The notes: generated by a model from the letters alone, not told the origin. A DNA stretch of 64,000 nt from an uncultured Pelagibacteraceae bacterium (GCA_902521805.1 CABYTL010000001.1:123167-187166), one strand, 5' to 3'; positions 18,417-28,130 are shown, numbered from the stretch's first letter. Translations and numbers: made by a program.

Positions 18417-20525
18417 ATGAGCATATCAGTAGAATCAATATTATTATATACAATAGGATCTGGTTTTCTATCCATAGTTTATGGATATTTTACAGGAAAA
18501 AATATTTTAAATTCAAGCACTGGAAATGCAAAAATGCAAGACATTGCATCAGCTATTCAAATTGGGGCAAAAGCTTATTTAGCCAGACAATATAAAACAA
18601 TCTCAATTGTTGGATTAGTTGTTTTAGTTATAGTGAGTATTGCTTTTAGTCCTTTAGTTGGATTGGGCTATCTTATAGGCGCATCATTATCAGGAATTGC
18701 TGGTTATGTGGGGATGCTAGTTTCTGTTCAAGCAAATGTAAGAACTGCTGAAGCATCAAGAAAAGGACTTGCAGAAGGACTTTCTGTTGCTTTTAAATCG
18801 GGAGCCGTAACTGGGATGTTGGTAGCTGGTTTGGCCTTGTTATCTATTGCTGTATATTATTATTTATTACTAAAATTTAATGTTGATGATAGAGAAATAG
18901 TTAATGCTCTTGTTGCATTAGGTTTTGGAGCTTCTTTAATATCTATTTTTGCAAGATTAGGTGGCGGCATATTTACTAAAGGTGCTGACGTTGGTGCTGA
19001 TCTTGTGGGGAAAGTAGAGGCAGGTATACCTGAAGATGATCCAAGAAACCCAGCAGTAATAGCTGACAACGTTGGTGATAATGTAGGTGATTGTGCTGGT
19101 ATGGCAGCAGATTTATTTGAAACTTATGCAGTAACAATTGTTGCTACTATGGTTCTTTCCTCAATCTTTTTTGTAGGAAACTTAAGTATGATGATTTATC
19201 CTTTAACTATTGGTGGTGCTTGTATTATAACTTCAATTATTGGAACTTTTTTTGTGAAACTTGGTCGTACTAATAATGTAATGAATGCATTATATAAAGG
19301 ATTTGTAGTTTCTGCAATATCATCTTTAATAATCTTATATCCAGTCACAGATTATGTAATTGGATTTTCAAGTGAGTATACAGTTAATAACAAAACTTTT
19401 AATGGTATGAGTTTATATTATTGTGGTGTTATTGGGCTGGTTATTACGGGATTACTAATATGGGTAACTGAATATTATACCGGTACTGGATATAGACCAG
19501 TCAAATCAGTTGCTGCTTCATCTACTACAGGTCATGGAACAAATGTAATTCAAGGTTTAGCTATTTCTTTAGAGGCTACAGCAATACCAGCATTAATTAT
19601 TGTGGCAGGTATTTTACTTACTAATTATATTGCTGGTCTTTTTGGAATCGCTATTGCAGTTACCACGATGTTAGCATTAGCAGGAATGGTAGTAGCATTA
19701 GATGCTTATGGCCCTGTAACAGATAATGCAGGAGGTATAGCTGAGATGTCGAATTTAGATAAAAAAGTAAGAAAAACAACCGATGCACTAGACGCAGTAG
19801 GAAACACAACTAAAGCTGTCACCAAGGGATACGCAATTGGTTCAGCTGGATTAGGAGCTTTAGTTTTATTTGCTGCATATACAGAGGATATTAAACATTA
19901 TTCAAAAGAAGCAGGTTCTGCACTGGAAGGAATTGTGGTAACTTTCGATTTATCAAATCCTTATGTGGTTGTCGGATTATTAATTGGAGGCATGCTACCT
20001 TATCTTTTTGGCTCAATGGGTATGCAAGCAGTTGGTAGAGCAGGTGGTGCTGTAGTTATTGAAGTTAGAAGACAATTTAAAAAATATCCTGGTATTATGA
20101 AAAGAAAACAAAAACCAGATTACGCTAAACTAGTTGATCTATTAACAGTTGCTGCAATTAAAGAAATGATTATTCCATCATTATTACCAGTCTTATCTCC
20201 TGTAATTCTTTATTTTGTAATATTAAGTATTGGTGGTCAAGTAGCAGCACTAGCTTCTGTAGGAGCTATGTTACTTGGGGTTATTATAACAGGATTATTT
20301 GTAGCTGTATCAATGACTGCTGGAGGTGGCGCGTGGGACAATGCAAAAAAATATATCGAGGACGGAAATCATGGCGGTAAAGGCTCTGAAGCACACAAAG
20401 CAGCTGTAACTGGTGATACTGTAGGAGATCCATATAAAGATACGGCAGGCCCAGCAGTAAATCCAATGATAAAAATAACTAATATAGTTGCATTGTTATT
20501 ACTAGCAGTTATTGCTGGACATTAA
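18417..20525 (+). CDS. hppA: K(+)-independent proton-pumping membrane pyrophosphatase
   Basis: This pump hydrolyses pyrophosphate and exports H+ across the inner membrane, recovering biosynthetic PPi energy. About 16 membrane segments and the signature [34 protein letters not shown] are present (quoted here in two overlapping pieces: [15 protein letters not shown] and [19 protein letters not shown]). The [10 protein letters not shown] motif has Lys where K+-dependent enzymes have Ala, which marks the K+-independent class. I prefer the ATG at 18417 (702 residues) over an upstream TTG at 18369, since AAGG precedes it and the membrane region starts there. It overlaps the bamE stop. Confidence 0.95.
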   Translation: MSISVESILLYTIGSGFLSIVYGYFTGKNILNSSTGNAKMQDIASAIQIGAKAYLARQYKTISIVGLVVLVIVSIAFSPLVGLGYLIGASLSGIAGYVGMLVSVQANVRTAEASRKGLAEGLSVAFKSGAVTGMLVAGLALLSIAVYYYLLLKFNVDDREIVNALVALGFGASLISIFARLGGGIFTKGADVGADLVGKVEAGIPEDDPRNPAVIADNVGDNVGDCAGMAADLFETYAVTIVATMVLSSIFFVGNLSMMIYPLTIGGACIITSIIGTFFVKLGRTNNVMNALYKGFVVSAISSLIILYPVTDYVIGFSSEYTVNNKTFNGMSLYYCGVIGLVITGLLIWVTEYYTGTGYRPVKSVAASSTTGHGTNVIQGLAISLEATAIPALIIVAGILLTNYIAGLFGIAIAVTTMLALAGMVVALDAYGPVTDNAGGIAEMSNLDKKVRKTTDALDAVGNTTKAVTKGYAIGSAGLGALVLFAAYTEDIKHYSKEAGSALEGIVVTFDLSNPYVVVGLLIGGMLPYLFGSMGMQAVGRAGGAVVIEVRRQFKKYPGIMKRKQKPDYAKLVDLLTVAAIKEMIIPSLLPVLSPVILYFVILSIGGQVAALASVGAMLLGVIITGLFVAVSMTAGGGAWDNAKKYIEDGNHGGKGSEAHKAAVTGDTVGDPYKDTAGPAVNPMIKITNIVALLLLAVIAGH

Positions 20526-20983
20526 TTTTTGATCCTCTTTTTACCGAGAGGATCATCGATCTTTTGTCTCACAGAACTTAAAAAGTTAAAAATAAATGAT
20601 CTTTTTGCATAATTCACACCTGTTATTTTTTCATCAAAATTTATTAAGTTCATATCTTCTTTATTATAAAACTTTTTACTTAGTAGTATCCCTGAATTAT
20701 CTATTTCAAGAACTAAAACATCATTTTTAATTAATTTTTTCTTACCTAATTTTGTTAGTTTAGAGTTACTAGTTTTTTTTTCTATGTATATATAAATTTC
20801 ATTATCGAACAGGTTTTTTGTTGAAGGAGGGCCTATCAATTTCACTATATCATTTTTATTAGTATGACTAATCTTAAGTTTTGATTGTTTTTTTTCTAAA
20901 TTGTGAACACCATGATGTTGTACAACCTTGTTCAAAGAACAACTTGCTAATATTATTAATAATAGTAATAATAATTTTTTCAT
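20522..20983 (-). CDS. bamE: outer-membrane assembly lipoprotein of the BamE/OmlA family
   Basis: BamE is a small lipoprotein of the machine that inserts outer-membrane beta-barrels. The 153-residue protein has a lipoprotein signal with lipobox LASC (Cys15) and the SmpA/OmlA core [28 protein letters not shown] strand pattern. It ends inside the hppA stop codon. Its ATG shares the palindrome CATG (20981-20984) with the divergent gene at 20982. The 3' end holds an 8-base inverted repeat (20531-20554) without a T run. Confidence 0.82.
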   Translation of the reverse strand: MKKLLLLLLIILASCSLNKVVQHHGVHNLEKKQSKLKISHTNKNDIVKLIGPPSTKNLFDNEIYIYIEKKTSNSKLTKLGKKKLIKNDVLVLEIDNSGILLSKKFYNKEDMNLINFDEKITGVNYAKRSFIFNFLSSVRQKIDDPLGKKRIKN

Positions 20984-21452
20984 GAAATCTAAATATATTA
21001 ATTTTTATAATAATTTAATTAAATTAACCACAAATAAATCATTATACAAAAACATTAAGAATGATCAGGATAGCTTTAGCGATAGATTGAGCATTTTTTT
21101 ATTCCATTTTGCTTTTATTCTTAAGGAATTTAAAAATGATAAAAATGATAAGATACTTCAAGAAATATATGACTATAATTTTAGACAATTAGAGCTTAGT
21201 ATAAGAGAGATAGGATACGGAGATCAATCTATAAACAAAAAAATGAAAGATTACATAAACCTTTTTCATAGCATAATATCAGAAATACATTTTTGGAATG
21301 AGCTAGAATCTATGAAAAAAAAAGATATACTAGCTAAGTTTTTAGATAATTTCAGTGATATTGAATATTTGGTTGATTATTTTAACAAATTTAGTGAAGA
21401 ACTTTCAAAAAATAATTTGAATTCTTACTTAAAAAGTGTAATTAGTCAATAA
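20982..21452 (+). CDS. ubiquinol-cytochrome c chaperone family protein (CBP3-like)
   Basis: Proteins of this family help assemble the cytochrome bc1 complex. The 156-residue sequence carries the recognisable core [25 protein letters not shown], quoted here as [14 protein letters not shown] plus SINKKMKDY, and the preceding [13 protein letters not shown] helix. The ATG at 20982 is chosen over an upstream in-frame start at 20928 because that one lies inside bamE and lacks family similarity. It precedes rpmF by two bases. The omlA-chaperone-rpmF-plsX neighbourhood fits alphaproteobacteria. Confidence 0.72.
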   Translation: MKSKYINFYNNLIKLTTNKSLYKNIKNDQDSFSDRLSIFLFHFAFILKEFKNDKNDKILQEIYDYNFRQLELSIREIGYGDQSINKKMKDYINLFHSIISEIHFWNELESMKKKDILAKFLDNFSDIEYLVDYFNKFSEELSKNNLNSYLKSVISQ

Positions 21453-21454
21453 TT

Positions 21455-21637
21455 ATGGCAGTTCCAAAACGAAAACAGACACCATCAAGAACAGGAATGA
21501 GAAGAGCTAAAAATATGACATACTCTCCTAAAAATATCGTTGAAGATAAAAAATCTGGTGAATATAGATTGTCTCATCATTTAGATTTAAAAACAGGTAT
21601 GTATAAAGGTCGACAAGTTATAGACCCTAAAGAATAA
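21455..21637 (+). CDS. rpmF: 50S ribosomal protein L32
   Basis: L32 is a structural protein of the large ribosomal subunit. The 60-residue sequence begins [18 protein letters not shown] and continues with the [20 protein letters not shown] core, close to alphaproteobacterial L32. The four zinc cysteines of some L32 versions are absent, as is normal for this group. It sits 12 bases before plsX. Confidence 0.96.
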   Translation: MAVPKRKQTPSRTGMRRAKNMTYSPKNIVEDKKSGEYRLSHHLDLKTGMYKGRQVIDPKE

Positions 21638-21649
21638 TTATTTTTAACA

Positions 21650-22651
21650 ATGTCATCTTTAATTAAAATTGCAGTTGATGCAATGGGGGGTGATAACTCA
21701 CCAGATAAGATAATTAATGGAATCATTCATCATTTCACAAATAATGAAAATGTTTTTTACACAATTTTTGGTGATGAAAAAAAAATAGAATATTGTTTAA
21801 ATAATAAGATTAATGCAAATAATTATAAGATCATTAATACTTTAAATAAAGTTTCAAGTGAAGATAGTCCTCTTGAGGCAGCTAAAAGAGGTAAGGACAC
21901 AAGCATGTGGCTAGCTATTGAAAGTGTTAAAAAAAGAGAGTGTGATATAGTAATATCAGCTGGTAATACAGGAGCTCTATTAGTTATATCAAAATTAAAT
22001 TTGAAAATGATTGATAATATAGATAAACCAGCTTTATCAGCATTATGGCCTAATAAAAAAGGGATGAGTGTTGTATTAGATCTCGGAGCTAATATTGAAT
22101 GTAATTCAAAAAATTTGATTGATTTTTCTGTGATGGGAGCATCTTTATACAAGTCATTATATCCTCAAGAAATTCCTAATGTTGCTCTTTTGAATATAGG
22201 GTCTGAAGAATTAAAAGGCAACGAAACAATAAAAGAAACATATAAAATATTGAATGAAAAAAAATCTGATGATTATAATTTTGCTGGATACGTAGAAGGT
22301 AATGAGCTGATGAATGGAAAAGTAAACGTAATAGTTTCAGATGGTTTTACTGGAAACGTGGCTTTAAAAACTGCAGAAGGAACTGCCAATTTTATTACTG
22401 AAGAACTTAAAAATGCATTAGATGGTTCATTAATCAGTAAAATTTCATCTTTACTTAATATTTCAAATTTAAAAAAATTTAAAAAACGTTTAGATCCCAG
22501 ATTATATAATGGAGCAATTTTTATAGGTCTAGATTCACCAGTTGTAAAGAGTCATGGTGGAACAGATTATATAGGTTTTTCAAATTCACTTGATGTTTGT
22601 TGTAGGATAATTAAAGGTAATTTAATCGAAAAAATTAAAAAAAATATTTAA
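21650..22651 (+). CDS. plsX: phosphate acyltransferase PlsX
   Basis: PlsX makes acyl-phosphate from acyl-ACP, the first step of phospholipid synthesis. The 333-residue protein has IAVDAMGGDNSPDKII, ISAGNTGALLVISK, LDLGANIECN and VSDGFTGNVALK, all characteristic. In most bacteria fabH follows plsX. Here the next gene is ihfA after two bases, so fabH is missing from this locus. Confidence 0.95.
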   Translation: MSSLIKIAVDAMGGDNSPDKIINGIIHHFTNNENVFYTIFGDEKKIEYCLNNKINANNYKIINTLNKVSSEDSPLEAAKRGKDTSMWLAIESVKKRECDIVISAGNTGALLVISKLNLKMIDNIDKPALSALWPNKKGMSVVLDLGANIECNSKNLIDFSVMGASLYKSLYPQEIPNVALLNIGSEELKGNETIKETYKILNEKKSDDYNFAGYVEGNELMNGKVNVIVSDGFTGNVALKTAEGTANFITEELKNALDGSLISKISSLLNISNLKKFKKRLDPRLYNGAIFIGLDSPVVKSHGGTDYIGFSNSLDVCCRIIKGNLIEKIKKNI

Positions 22652-22653
22652 TT

Positions 22654-22950
22654 ATGAGAATTAACTTAACTAAAAGAGATTTAGTTAATTTAGTTTACAT
22701 GCAGCTTGGTTTTTCAAAACAAATAACAGAAAATTTGATTGATGACTTTTTTCAAACCATAATTGAAAATTTACATAAAGAGAAGATTTTAAAAATTTCA
22801 AAATTTGGAACTTTTACTATTAGACAAAAAAAAACAAGAATCGGTAGAAATCCCAAAACAAAAGAAGAAAAAATTATTTCTGAACGATATGTAGTATTAT
22901 TTAGACCTTCAAAAAATTTTAAAGAATTTATAAATTTTCAAAATGATTGA
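22654..22950 (+). CDS. ihfA: integration host factor alpha subunit / HU-family DNA-bending protein
   Basis: This family bends DNA and shapes the nucleoid. The 98-residue protein has the DNABII signature KISKFGTFTIRQKKTRIGRNPKT (given here as SKFGTFTIRQKK and RIGRNPKT), with the Pro at the tip of the DNA-intercalating arm. The alphaproteobacterial plsX-(fabH)-ihfA-merR order favours IhfA over HU. It overlaps the next gene by eight bases. Confidence 0.88.
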   Translation: MRINLTKRDLVNLVYMQLGFSKQITENLIDDFFQTIIENLHKEKILKISKFGTFTIRQKKTRIGRNPKTKEEKIISERYVVLFRPSKNFKEFINFQND

Positions 22951-23317
22951 TAAATCTGATCAAGCTTACAAAACCATAGGAGAAGTTGTTAAGATTTTGA
23001 ATGATAATAATAGATCTAAGAAAGAAATAGCGACTCATACTATAAGATTTTGGGAGAAACAATTTAAACAAATAAAACCAAAAATTTTATCTGGCAATAG
23101 ACGTTACTATGATAAATCAAATATCGATTTATTGAAAAAAATTATGTTTTTATTAAAAGATCAGGGCATGACCATTATTGGAGTTAAAAAAATCCTTAAT
23201 TCTAAGCACACTAATAATCTTGACGAAATTTCAAATAAACTTATAAAGGCTGATAATTTAAAAAATAAAATTTCAAATATATCTGAAATTATAAAAGATT
23301 TAAAAAAACTAAAATAA
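22943..23317 (+). CDS. MerR-family transcriptional regulator
   Basis: The 124-residue protein has a MerR-type winged helix: a GEVVKILN helix, THTIRFWEKQF, then SGNRRYYDKSNIDLLKKI, followed by a helix region (FLLKDQGMTIIGVKKIL). The C-terminal coiled part is short and has no cysteine-rich metal site, so the signal is unknown. A MerR gene after ihfA is usual in alphaproteobacteria. It overlaps ihfA by eight bases and precedes rpmG by one. Confidence 0.85.
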   Translation: MIDKSDQAYKTIGEVVKILNDNNRSKKEIATHTIRFWEKQFKQIKPKILSGNRRYYDKSNIDLLKKIMFLLKDQGMTIIGVKKILNSKHTNNLDEISNKLIKADNLKNKISNISEIIKDLKKLK

Positions 23318-23318
23318 T

Positions 23319-23510
23319 ATGGCAAAAAAAACTCATGTGAAAGTTAGACTTGTTCCTGAGAAGAACCCAGATAGTCCTTTTTTTTACTACGTCAAAAAAC
23401 CAGCAGGAGGTGAAAAAGCAAAAGTAAAACTAAAATCTAAAAAGTATAATCCGGCAACTCGTAAACATGAAGTTTTTATTGAAAAAAAACTTCCTCCTCA
23501 TAGTAAATAA
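23319..23510 (+). CDS. rpmG: 50S ribosomal protein L33
   Basis: L33 is a small protein of the large ribosomal subunit near the E site. The 63-residue sequence matches the family pattern: THVKVRLVPEKN, FFYYVKKPAG, then KLKSKKYNPATRKHEVFIEKKL (quoted as KKYNPATRKHEVF). It ends the plus-strand operon and converges on aroQ with no spacer. Confidence 0.92.
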   Translation: MAKKTHVKVRLVPEKNPDSPFFYYVKKPAGGEKAKVKLKSKKYNPATRKHEVFIEKKLPPHSK

Positions 23511-23522
23511 CTATTTTTTTTT
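23500..23522 (+). terminator. weak intrinsic terminator after rpmG
   Basis: ATAGT and ACTAT can form a five-base stem around AAATA, followed directly by nine T. It overlaps the rpmG stop and the aroQ 3' end. The short AT-rich stem makes it weak, but its position between two converging units is right. Confidence 0.35.
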
Positions 23523-23801
23523 GAAGTTCCTTTTTTCAAAATCTATATAAGACCAAATCATATTTTTCCAAATTCTATTAGTTATTTTAGGATCAATATT
23601 ATTTTTTAATGATTTTTTTTTTATATTTCTTAAAATTAATTTAATTCTTTTTTGATCAACAATTTGATTTTTTTTTTCTTTTAATTTAAGTACTTTTTTA
23701 ACTAAATTTGTTCGTCTTTTAATTATATGTATTAAAGAATTATCTAATTTATCCAACTCTAATCTAATTTTACTTAGTTTTTTTCTCTTTAATGGCGACA
23801 T
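23511..23801 (-). CDS. AroQ-type chorismate mutase
   Basis: Chorismate mutase converts chorismate to prephenate on the way to Phe and Tyr. The 96-residue all-helical protein shows the family pattern: ELDKLDNSLIHIIKRRTNLVKKV in helix 1 (quoted as LDKLDNSLIHIIKRR), a KKNQIVDQKRIKLIL loop and WKNMIWSYIDFE in helix 3. Very high Lys content makes it look diverged. It stands alone between rpmG and ctaA. The call is good but not certain. Confidence 0.78.
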   Translation of the reverse strand: MSPLKRKKLSKIRLELDKLDNSLIHIIKRRTNLVKKVLKLKEKKNQIVDQKRIKLILRNIKKKSLKNNIDPKITNRIWKNMIWSYIDFEKRNFKKK

Positions 23802-23844
23802 TTATATATTTGGATAATCAAAAAATTATTATATTTATCCAATT

Positions 23845-24858
23845 ATGTATACATTAAATACTAAAATAAATAATCAATTATCAATTTGGCTAATACTAAT
23901 GTTTTGGTTTGTTTCCTTGATGATAATTGTTGGAGGCTTAACCAGACTCACAGACTCTGGTCTCTCAATTACTGAATGGGAACTTTTCAAGGGTTTCTTA
24001 CCCCCTTTAAACCATAATGACATGGTTGAATATTTTGAACTTTATAAACAAATACCAGAATATCAATTACAAAATTTTTCAATGAATTTGGAAGAATTCA
24101 AAATTATATTCTGGTGGGAATGGTCACATAGGTTTCTTGCCAGAATGATAGGACTTTTTTATATCTTACCACTAATATATTTTACTATTAAAATTGGTTT
24201 CAACAAACTTAAACACTTATATGCAATATTTTTTTTGATATGTTTACAAGGATTTATAGGCTGGTATATGGTAACAAGTGGATTAACAAATAGAGTAGAT
24301 GTTAGTCATTTTAGATTATCTTTGCATTTAATAATTGCTTTTTTGATTTTATCTTTAATTTTTTGGAATTACTTAAAATTAAATAATATCAGTGATAATA
24401 AAAGAATTTTATCAAATAAATTACCAGAAATTTTTTTAATTTTGATATTTGCTCAAATTATTATTGGAGCATTTGTTTCAGGAATGGATGCTGGAAAAAT
24501 TTATAACTCTTGGCCACTTATGGGCAACACATATTTTCCCAACGATAATGAGTTTTTAAATTTATTTAATATTTCTGCATTTAGTGATCCATCTTTAGTT
24601 CAATTTATGCATAGAAATTTAGCTTATTTTATTTTTATTGTGTATCTAATCTTATTTTATATAGTGTATAAAAAAAAAATTAACCTTTTATTTAAGTCTA
24701 TTAACATATTAGGGTTGATGATTTTGTTTCAAATTTTTTTAGGCATTATGACAGTTTTAAACAATGTCAATATAGTTGTTGCTTCTCTTCATCAAATAAG
24801 TTCAATAATGCTTGTTTCATCATCTATATATCTATTATTCAAAAACAGATTTAATTAA
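23845..24858 (+). CDS. ctaA: heme A synthase (COX15/CtaA family)
   Basis: CtaA oxidises heme O to heme A for aa3-type cytochrome oxidase, in the inner membrane. The 337-residue protein has eight predicted membrane segments and the heme-ligand histidine motifs WEWSHRFLARMIG, VSHFRLSLHL, FMHRNLAYF and SLHQISS. VGGLTRLTDSGLSITEW near the N terminus is diagnostic for the alphaproteobacterial/mitochondrial type. A TATATT box lies nine bases before the ATG. Confidence 0.95.
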   Translation: MYTLNTKINNQLSIWLILMFWFVSLMIIVGGLTRLTDSGLSITEWELFKGFLPPLNHNDMVEYFELYKQIPEYQLQNFSMNLEEFKIIFWWEWSHRFLARMIGLFYILPLIYFTIKIGFNKLKHLYAIFFLICLQGFIGWYMVTSGLTNRVDVSHFRLSLHLIIAFLILSLIFWNYLKLNNISDNKRILSNKLPEIFLILIFAQIIIGAFVSGMDAGKIYNSWPLMGNTYFPNDNEFLNLFNISAFSDPSLVQFMHRNLAYFIFIVYLILFYIVYKKKINLLFKSINILGLMILFQIFLGIMTVLNNVNIVVASLHQISSIMLVSSSIYLLFKNRFN

Positions 24859-24859
24859 T

Positions 24860-25972
24860 TTATTTTTTTTTTTCAATTACAAATAGTTCATTAAAAAAAT
24901 ACAAACCTTTATATTTCTTTACAATATTATTTACAATTTTTTGGTAATTTTTTGATCTTTCTACCCTCATAATTTCTTCATCTGAAATTTGATTAACATA
25001 AACAGATGCATTCCATGCAGAAAATATTAGTGAAGTTGCTATTCCTCCACTTATTTCATTTGGCAATGCCCTCAATATATATTTTACAATCTTTTTCTTG
25101 CCAAATTTTAATTCCTTTAATTCATTTTTTTCAGTGTGTGATTTAATATAATCTAAAATTGATTTATAAAGTGTTGGAAATGGTTTATCATTAGGCCATA
25201 TTTTCTTTATTATTTTATTTGCAGGATCATTTCCACATGCATGTATGACAATTAGCTTACCTTTTTTATTTAAGGATTTGATCATTGGATTTATAACATA
25301 TTTTACTTTTTTTTCTGCAGATATTCTTGATCTGTAGGGCTGAGAAGCAATAATCAAATCATAGTTATTTTTTCCATTATTTTTTTTTGGAATAATGTTC
25401 TTTAGTGAAAATTCTTGATCTTTTCTATAAATAATTATTACAGATGGTTCTTTATAAGTTGGATTTCCAGTTTTATTGTTTCGTTCTATTTGCCAATTTT
25501 TATTTAAAAAATTTTGATTTAATTTCCTTAATTGTATTGAAAAATCTAACGATGAATTACCTTTTAATTTTACTACTTTCCAATTCATCTTCTTTTGTTT
25601 GTGTTTATTTTTTGACTTAAGCAAAGTAGACTCATCATAATTTAAATTTGAAATTACGAATACAGTGTTCTTATGTTCAACAAATCGGTCTGGCAACTTG
25701 TCTAATCCGAGTCTAACATCTTCCATACTTATTTCTTTAGTTGAAACAAGTATAGGTATATGGGGCATTTTTTGATGACATTGCCTCATTACATTCATTA
25801 ATAGAGAACCATCACCCATACCTGCATCAAATATTTTTAAAGCTGGATATGTAGGTTTTAATTTTTGAACAAATGGTTTTATTGCATCAGCAATTTTATT
25901 TTTCTCATTGGTAGTAGTAACAAATAAAAGATATTTTTGTCTATTATCAAAAAATCTAAAATTTTTTTTCAT
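24860..25972 (-). CDS. putative SAM-dependent methyltransferase, substrate unknown
   Basis: The 370-residue protein shows a class I methyltransferase fold: motif I KIFDAGMGDGSLL (about 46-58), IPILVSTKEIS after it, a motif-IV-like LIIASQPYRSR, and a GKLIVIHACGND strand. I cannot assign a substrate. It is the last gene of a three-gene unit with an alpha/beta hydrolase (one-base gap) and metY, which suggests a role in sulfur or methyl metabolism, but that is only inference. Its 3' end faces ctaA. Confidence 0.6.
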   Translation of the reverse strand: MKKNFRFFDNRQKYLLFVTTTNEKNKIADAIKPFVQKLKPTYPALKIFDAGMGDGSLLMNVMRQCHQKMPHIPILVSTKEISMEDVRLGLDKLPDRFVEHKNTVFVISNLNYDESTLLKSKNKHKQKKMNWKVVKLKGNSSLDFSIQLRKLNQNFLNKNWQIERNNKTGNPTYKEPSVIIIYRKDQEFSLKNIIPKKNNGKNNYDLIIASQPYRSRISAEKKVKYVINPMIKSLNKKGKLIVIHACGNDPANKIIKKIWPNDKPFPTLYKSILDYIKSHTEKNELKELKFGKKKIVKYILRALPNEISGGIATSLIFSAWNASVYVNQISDEEIMRVERSKNYQKIVNNIVKKYKGLYFFNELFVIEKKK

Positions 25973-25973
25973 T

Positions 25974-26792
25974 TCAAGATTTATTTGGTGGATAGTTGTC
26001 TAATATAAAACTTTTTAAAACTTTTAGTACTCTATCTGCCTCTTCTAATAACATCATATGACCGCAATTATCAATAATATCAACCTTACTTCCTTCTATT
26101 AAGTCAGCTAATTTTTTGCCCTCTTTTACAGGACACATTTTGTCATCAGTTGCTAGGATTGATAAAGTTGGGATCTTAATTTTTTTTGCAGCTTCAAAGC
26201 CATTTTTATAATTATCACATGCTCTAAAATCAACCGCTAGTGTTTCTTTGATAGTTCTTGATTTTGCAAGCATTCCTCCAGTGTTAATATGATATAGTCC
26301 TGGCACAGGGTGTCCACCGAAATGACCAGCTGGACCATGAGCCCAATCCATCATTAAATCTACAGCTTTAGGGTCACCATTTTCTGCTAGTGATAGTAAT
26401 TCAGGATTCATTGGAATAGCTCCAGCACCTCCCATTAAACTTAGAGTTTTTATTTTGTTCGGATATCTTGAAGTACATTCAACTGTTACTAAACAACCTT
26501 GTGAATGACCTACCAATGATGCCTCTTTATAACCAACTGAATCTATAACATCACTGATCCACACAGCCATATCTTCGATAGATTTCAAACTTTTTCCACC
26601 CGAAAGTCCATGACCAGGTAAGTCTAATGCTAAGACACTATAACCGTGAAAAGCAAAATATCTAGCTTGTAAAACCCATGTCATGTGAGTCAATCCACTC
26701 CCATGAACAAAAACGATTAATGGTTTATTTTTATCAAAAGGACGTCCTCCTGTAGATGCATAAACTTCTTGTCCGTTTACTTTAAATTTCAT
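25974..26792 (-). CDS. alpha/beta-fold hydrolase
   Basis: The 272-residue protein has the full hydrolase pattern: oxyanion loop VHGSGLTHMTW (about 29-39), nucleophile Ser97 in GHSQGC, the acid in ATDDKMCP and the histidine in NCGHMMLLEE. There is no signal peptide. The substrate is not deducible. It overlaps metY by four bases, so the two are almost surely co-transcribed. It is too short for MetX, which shares this fold. Confidence 0.85.
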   Translation of the reverse strand: MKFKVNGQEVYASTGGRPFDKNKPLIVFVHGSGLTHMTWVLQARYFAFHGYSVLALDLPGHGLSGGKSLKSIEDMAVWISDVIDSVGYKEASLVGHSQGCLVTVECTSRYPNKIKTLSLMGGAGAIPMNPELLSLAENGDPKAVDLMMDWAHGPAGHFGGHPVPGLYHINTGGMLAKSRTIKETLAVDFRACDNYKNGFEAAKKIKIPTLSILATDDKMCPVKEGKKLADLIEGSKVDIIDNCGHMMLLEEADRVLKVLKSFILDNYPPNKS

Positions 26793-28120
26793 TGATTTGA
26801 AACTAGTCTAGGCTTTCTTGCAGCTCTAAAACCAACTTCAAAATCATTTTTAATATCGTCTATATCTTCTATTCCGACTGATAGTCTAATCATATCGTGC
26901 GATAATCCAGCAAATTTTAATGTTGCCTCATCCATTTGTGAGTGGGTCCCTGAAGCTGGATGAATTACTAAAGTCCTTGTGTCACCAACATTAGCTAGAT
27001 GTGAAGCTAAACTTACATTATTAATGAATGCTACTCCTGCGTCCTTTCCACCTTTTATCCCAAAGGCAATCATAGATCCACGACCATTAGGTAATAATTT
27101 TTTAGCTAAATCATGATCTGGATGATCTGGCACACTTGGATGTGATACCCAAGCTACACTTTCATGATTCAATAAATATTTAACCATTTCTTCTGCGTTT
27201 AAGCAATGTTTTTTCATTCGAACAGATAATGTTTCAATTCCTTGTAAAACATTCCAAGCATTTTGTGGACTTAAACATGGACCAAAATCTCTCATACCTT
27301 CAGCTCTTGCTTTCATAGTGAATGCCGTTGGTCCAAATTCTTCTGCAAAAGATAAACCATGATAACCTTCATAAGGTTTTGTCATTGTTGGGAATTTATC
27401 ATTTTGCATCCAATCAAATTTTCCACCTTCGACTAAAATACCTGCCATTGATGATCCATGACCTGCCATCCATTTGGTTAATGAATGAATTACTATATCA
27501 GCACCATGTTCAAAAGGTTTACATAGATATGGAGTTTGATAAGTTGCATCTATAATTAATGGTATTCCAGCATCATGAGCTATTTTAGCAATTTCAGGCA
27601 TATTCATAAGTTCATTACCAGGATTACCTACCAATTCACCAAAAATACCTTTAGTGTTTTTTTGAATTGCTTTTTTAAAACCTTCTGTGTCTCTTGGTTT
27701 TACAAAAGTACATTTGATACCAAACTTTGGCAAAGTTAATCTAAACAAATTAACAGTCCCACCGTAAAGTTGAGATGAAACTACTAAATGATCTCCAGCT
27801 TCGCATAAAGTCATTACTGTTAGGAATATTGCACTCATACCAGATGAGGTCGCTAAAGCAGCCGTTCCACCTTCAAGGGCGGCTACTCTTTCTTCTAATA
27901 CTCCTACTGTTGGATTTGAAATTCTACTGTATATATGTCCACCTCTTTCTAAATTAAAAAGGGCAGCAGCATGATCAACATCATCAAATAGATAAGAAGT
28001 TGTTTGATAAATTGGAACTTGCCTTGATCCAGCATTTTTATGTGGTTGATATCCTGCATGAAGGCTTAAAGTATCAAACTTATAAGTTTTTGGATTAGTT
28101 ACTTTCTTCTTATCACTCAT
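26789..28120 (-). CDS. metY: O-acetylhomoserine sulfhydrylase (Cys/Met metabolism PLP enzyme)
   Basis: MetY makes homocysteine from O-acetylhomoserine and sulfide. The 443-residue protein has YSRISNPTVGVLEERVAALEGG (quoted as SRISNPTVGVLEERVAALE), Asp191 and PLP Lys216 in HSLTKWMAGHGSSMAG, and LVIHPASGTHSQ. The length and the inserts fit O-acetylhomoserine sulfhydrylase better than cystathionine synthase. A good AGGAG site precedes the ATG. I found no SAM riboswitch in the 107-base leader. Confidence 0.92.
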   Translation of the reverse strand: MSDKKKVTNPKTYKFDTLSLHAGYQPHKNAGSRQVPIYQTTSYLFDDVDHAAALFNLERGGHIYSRISNPTVGVLEERVAALEGGTAALATSSGMSAIFLTVMTLCEAGDHLVVSSQLYGGTVNLFRLTLPKFGIKCTFVKPRDTEGFKKAIQKNTKGIFGELVGNPGNELMNMPEIAKIAHDAGIPLIIDATYQTPYLCKPFEHGADIVIHSLTKWMAGHGSSMAGILVEGGKFDWMQNDKFPTMTKPYEGYHGLSFAEEFGPTAFTMKARAEGMRDFGPCLSPQNAWNVLQGIETLSVRMKKHCLNAEEMVKYLLNHESVAWVSHPSVPDHPDHDLAKKLLPNGRGSMIAFGIKGGKDAGVAFINNVSLASHLANVGDTRTLVIHPASGTHSQMDEATLKFAGLSHDMIRLSVGIEDIDDIKNDFEVGFRAARKPRLVSNQ

Positions 28121-28125
28121 GTTAA

Positions 28126-28130
28126 CTCCT
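28126..28130 (-). promoter_or_regulatory. Shine-Dalgarno sequence of metY
   Basis: AGGAG is read on the minus strand five bases before the metY ATG. It is one of the few canonical ribosome binding sites in the window and supports this start codon. Confidence 0.7.

Noticed and set aside
20531..20554. Intrinsic terminator between hppA and bamE
   Set aside because: GATCCTCT/AGAGGATC pairs well, but no T run follows on either strand and the bases encode the conserved-looking bamE tail.
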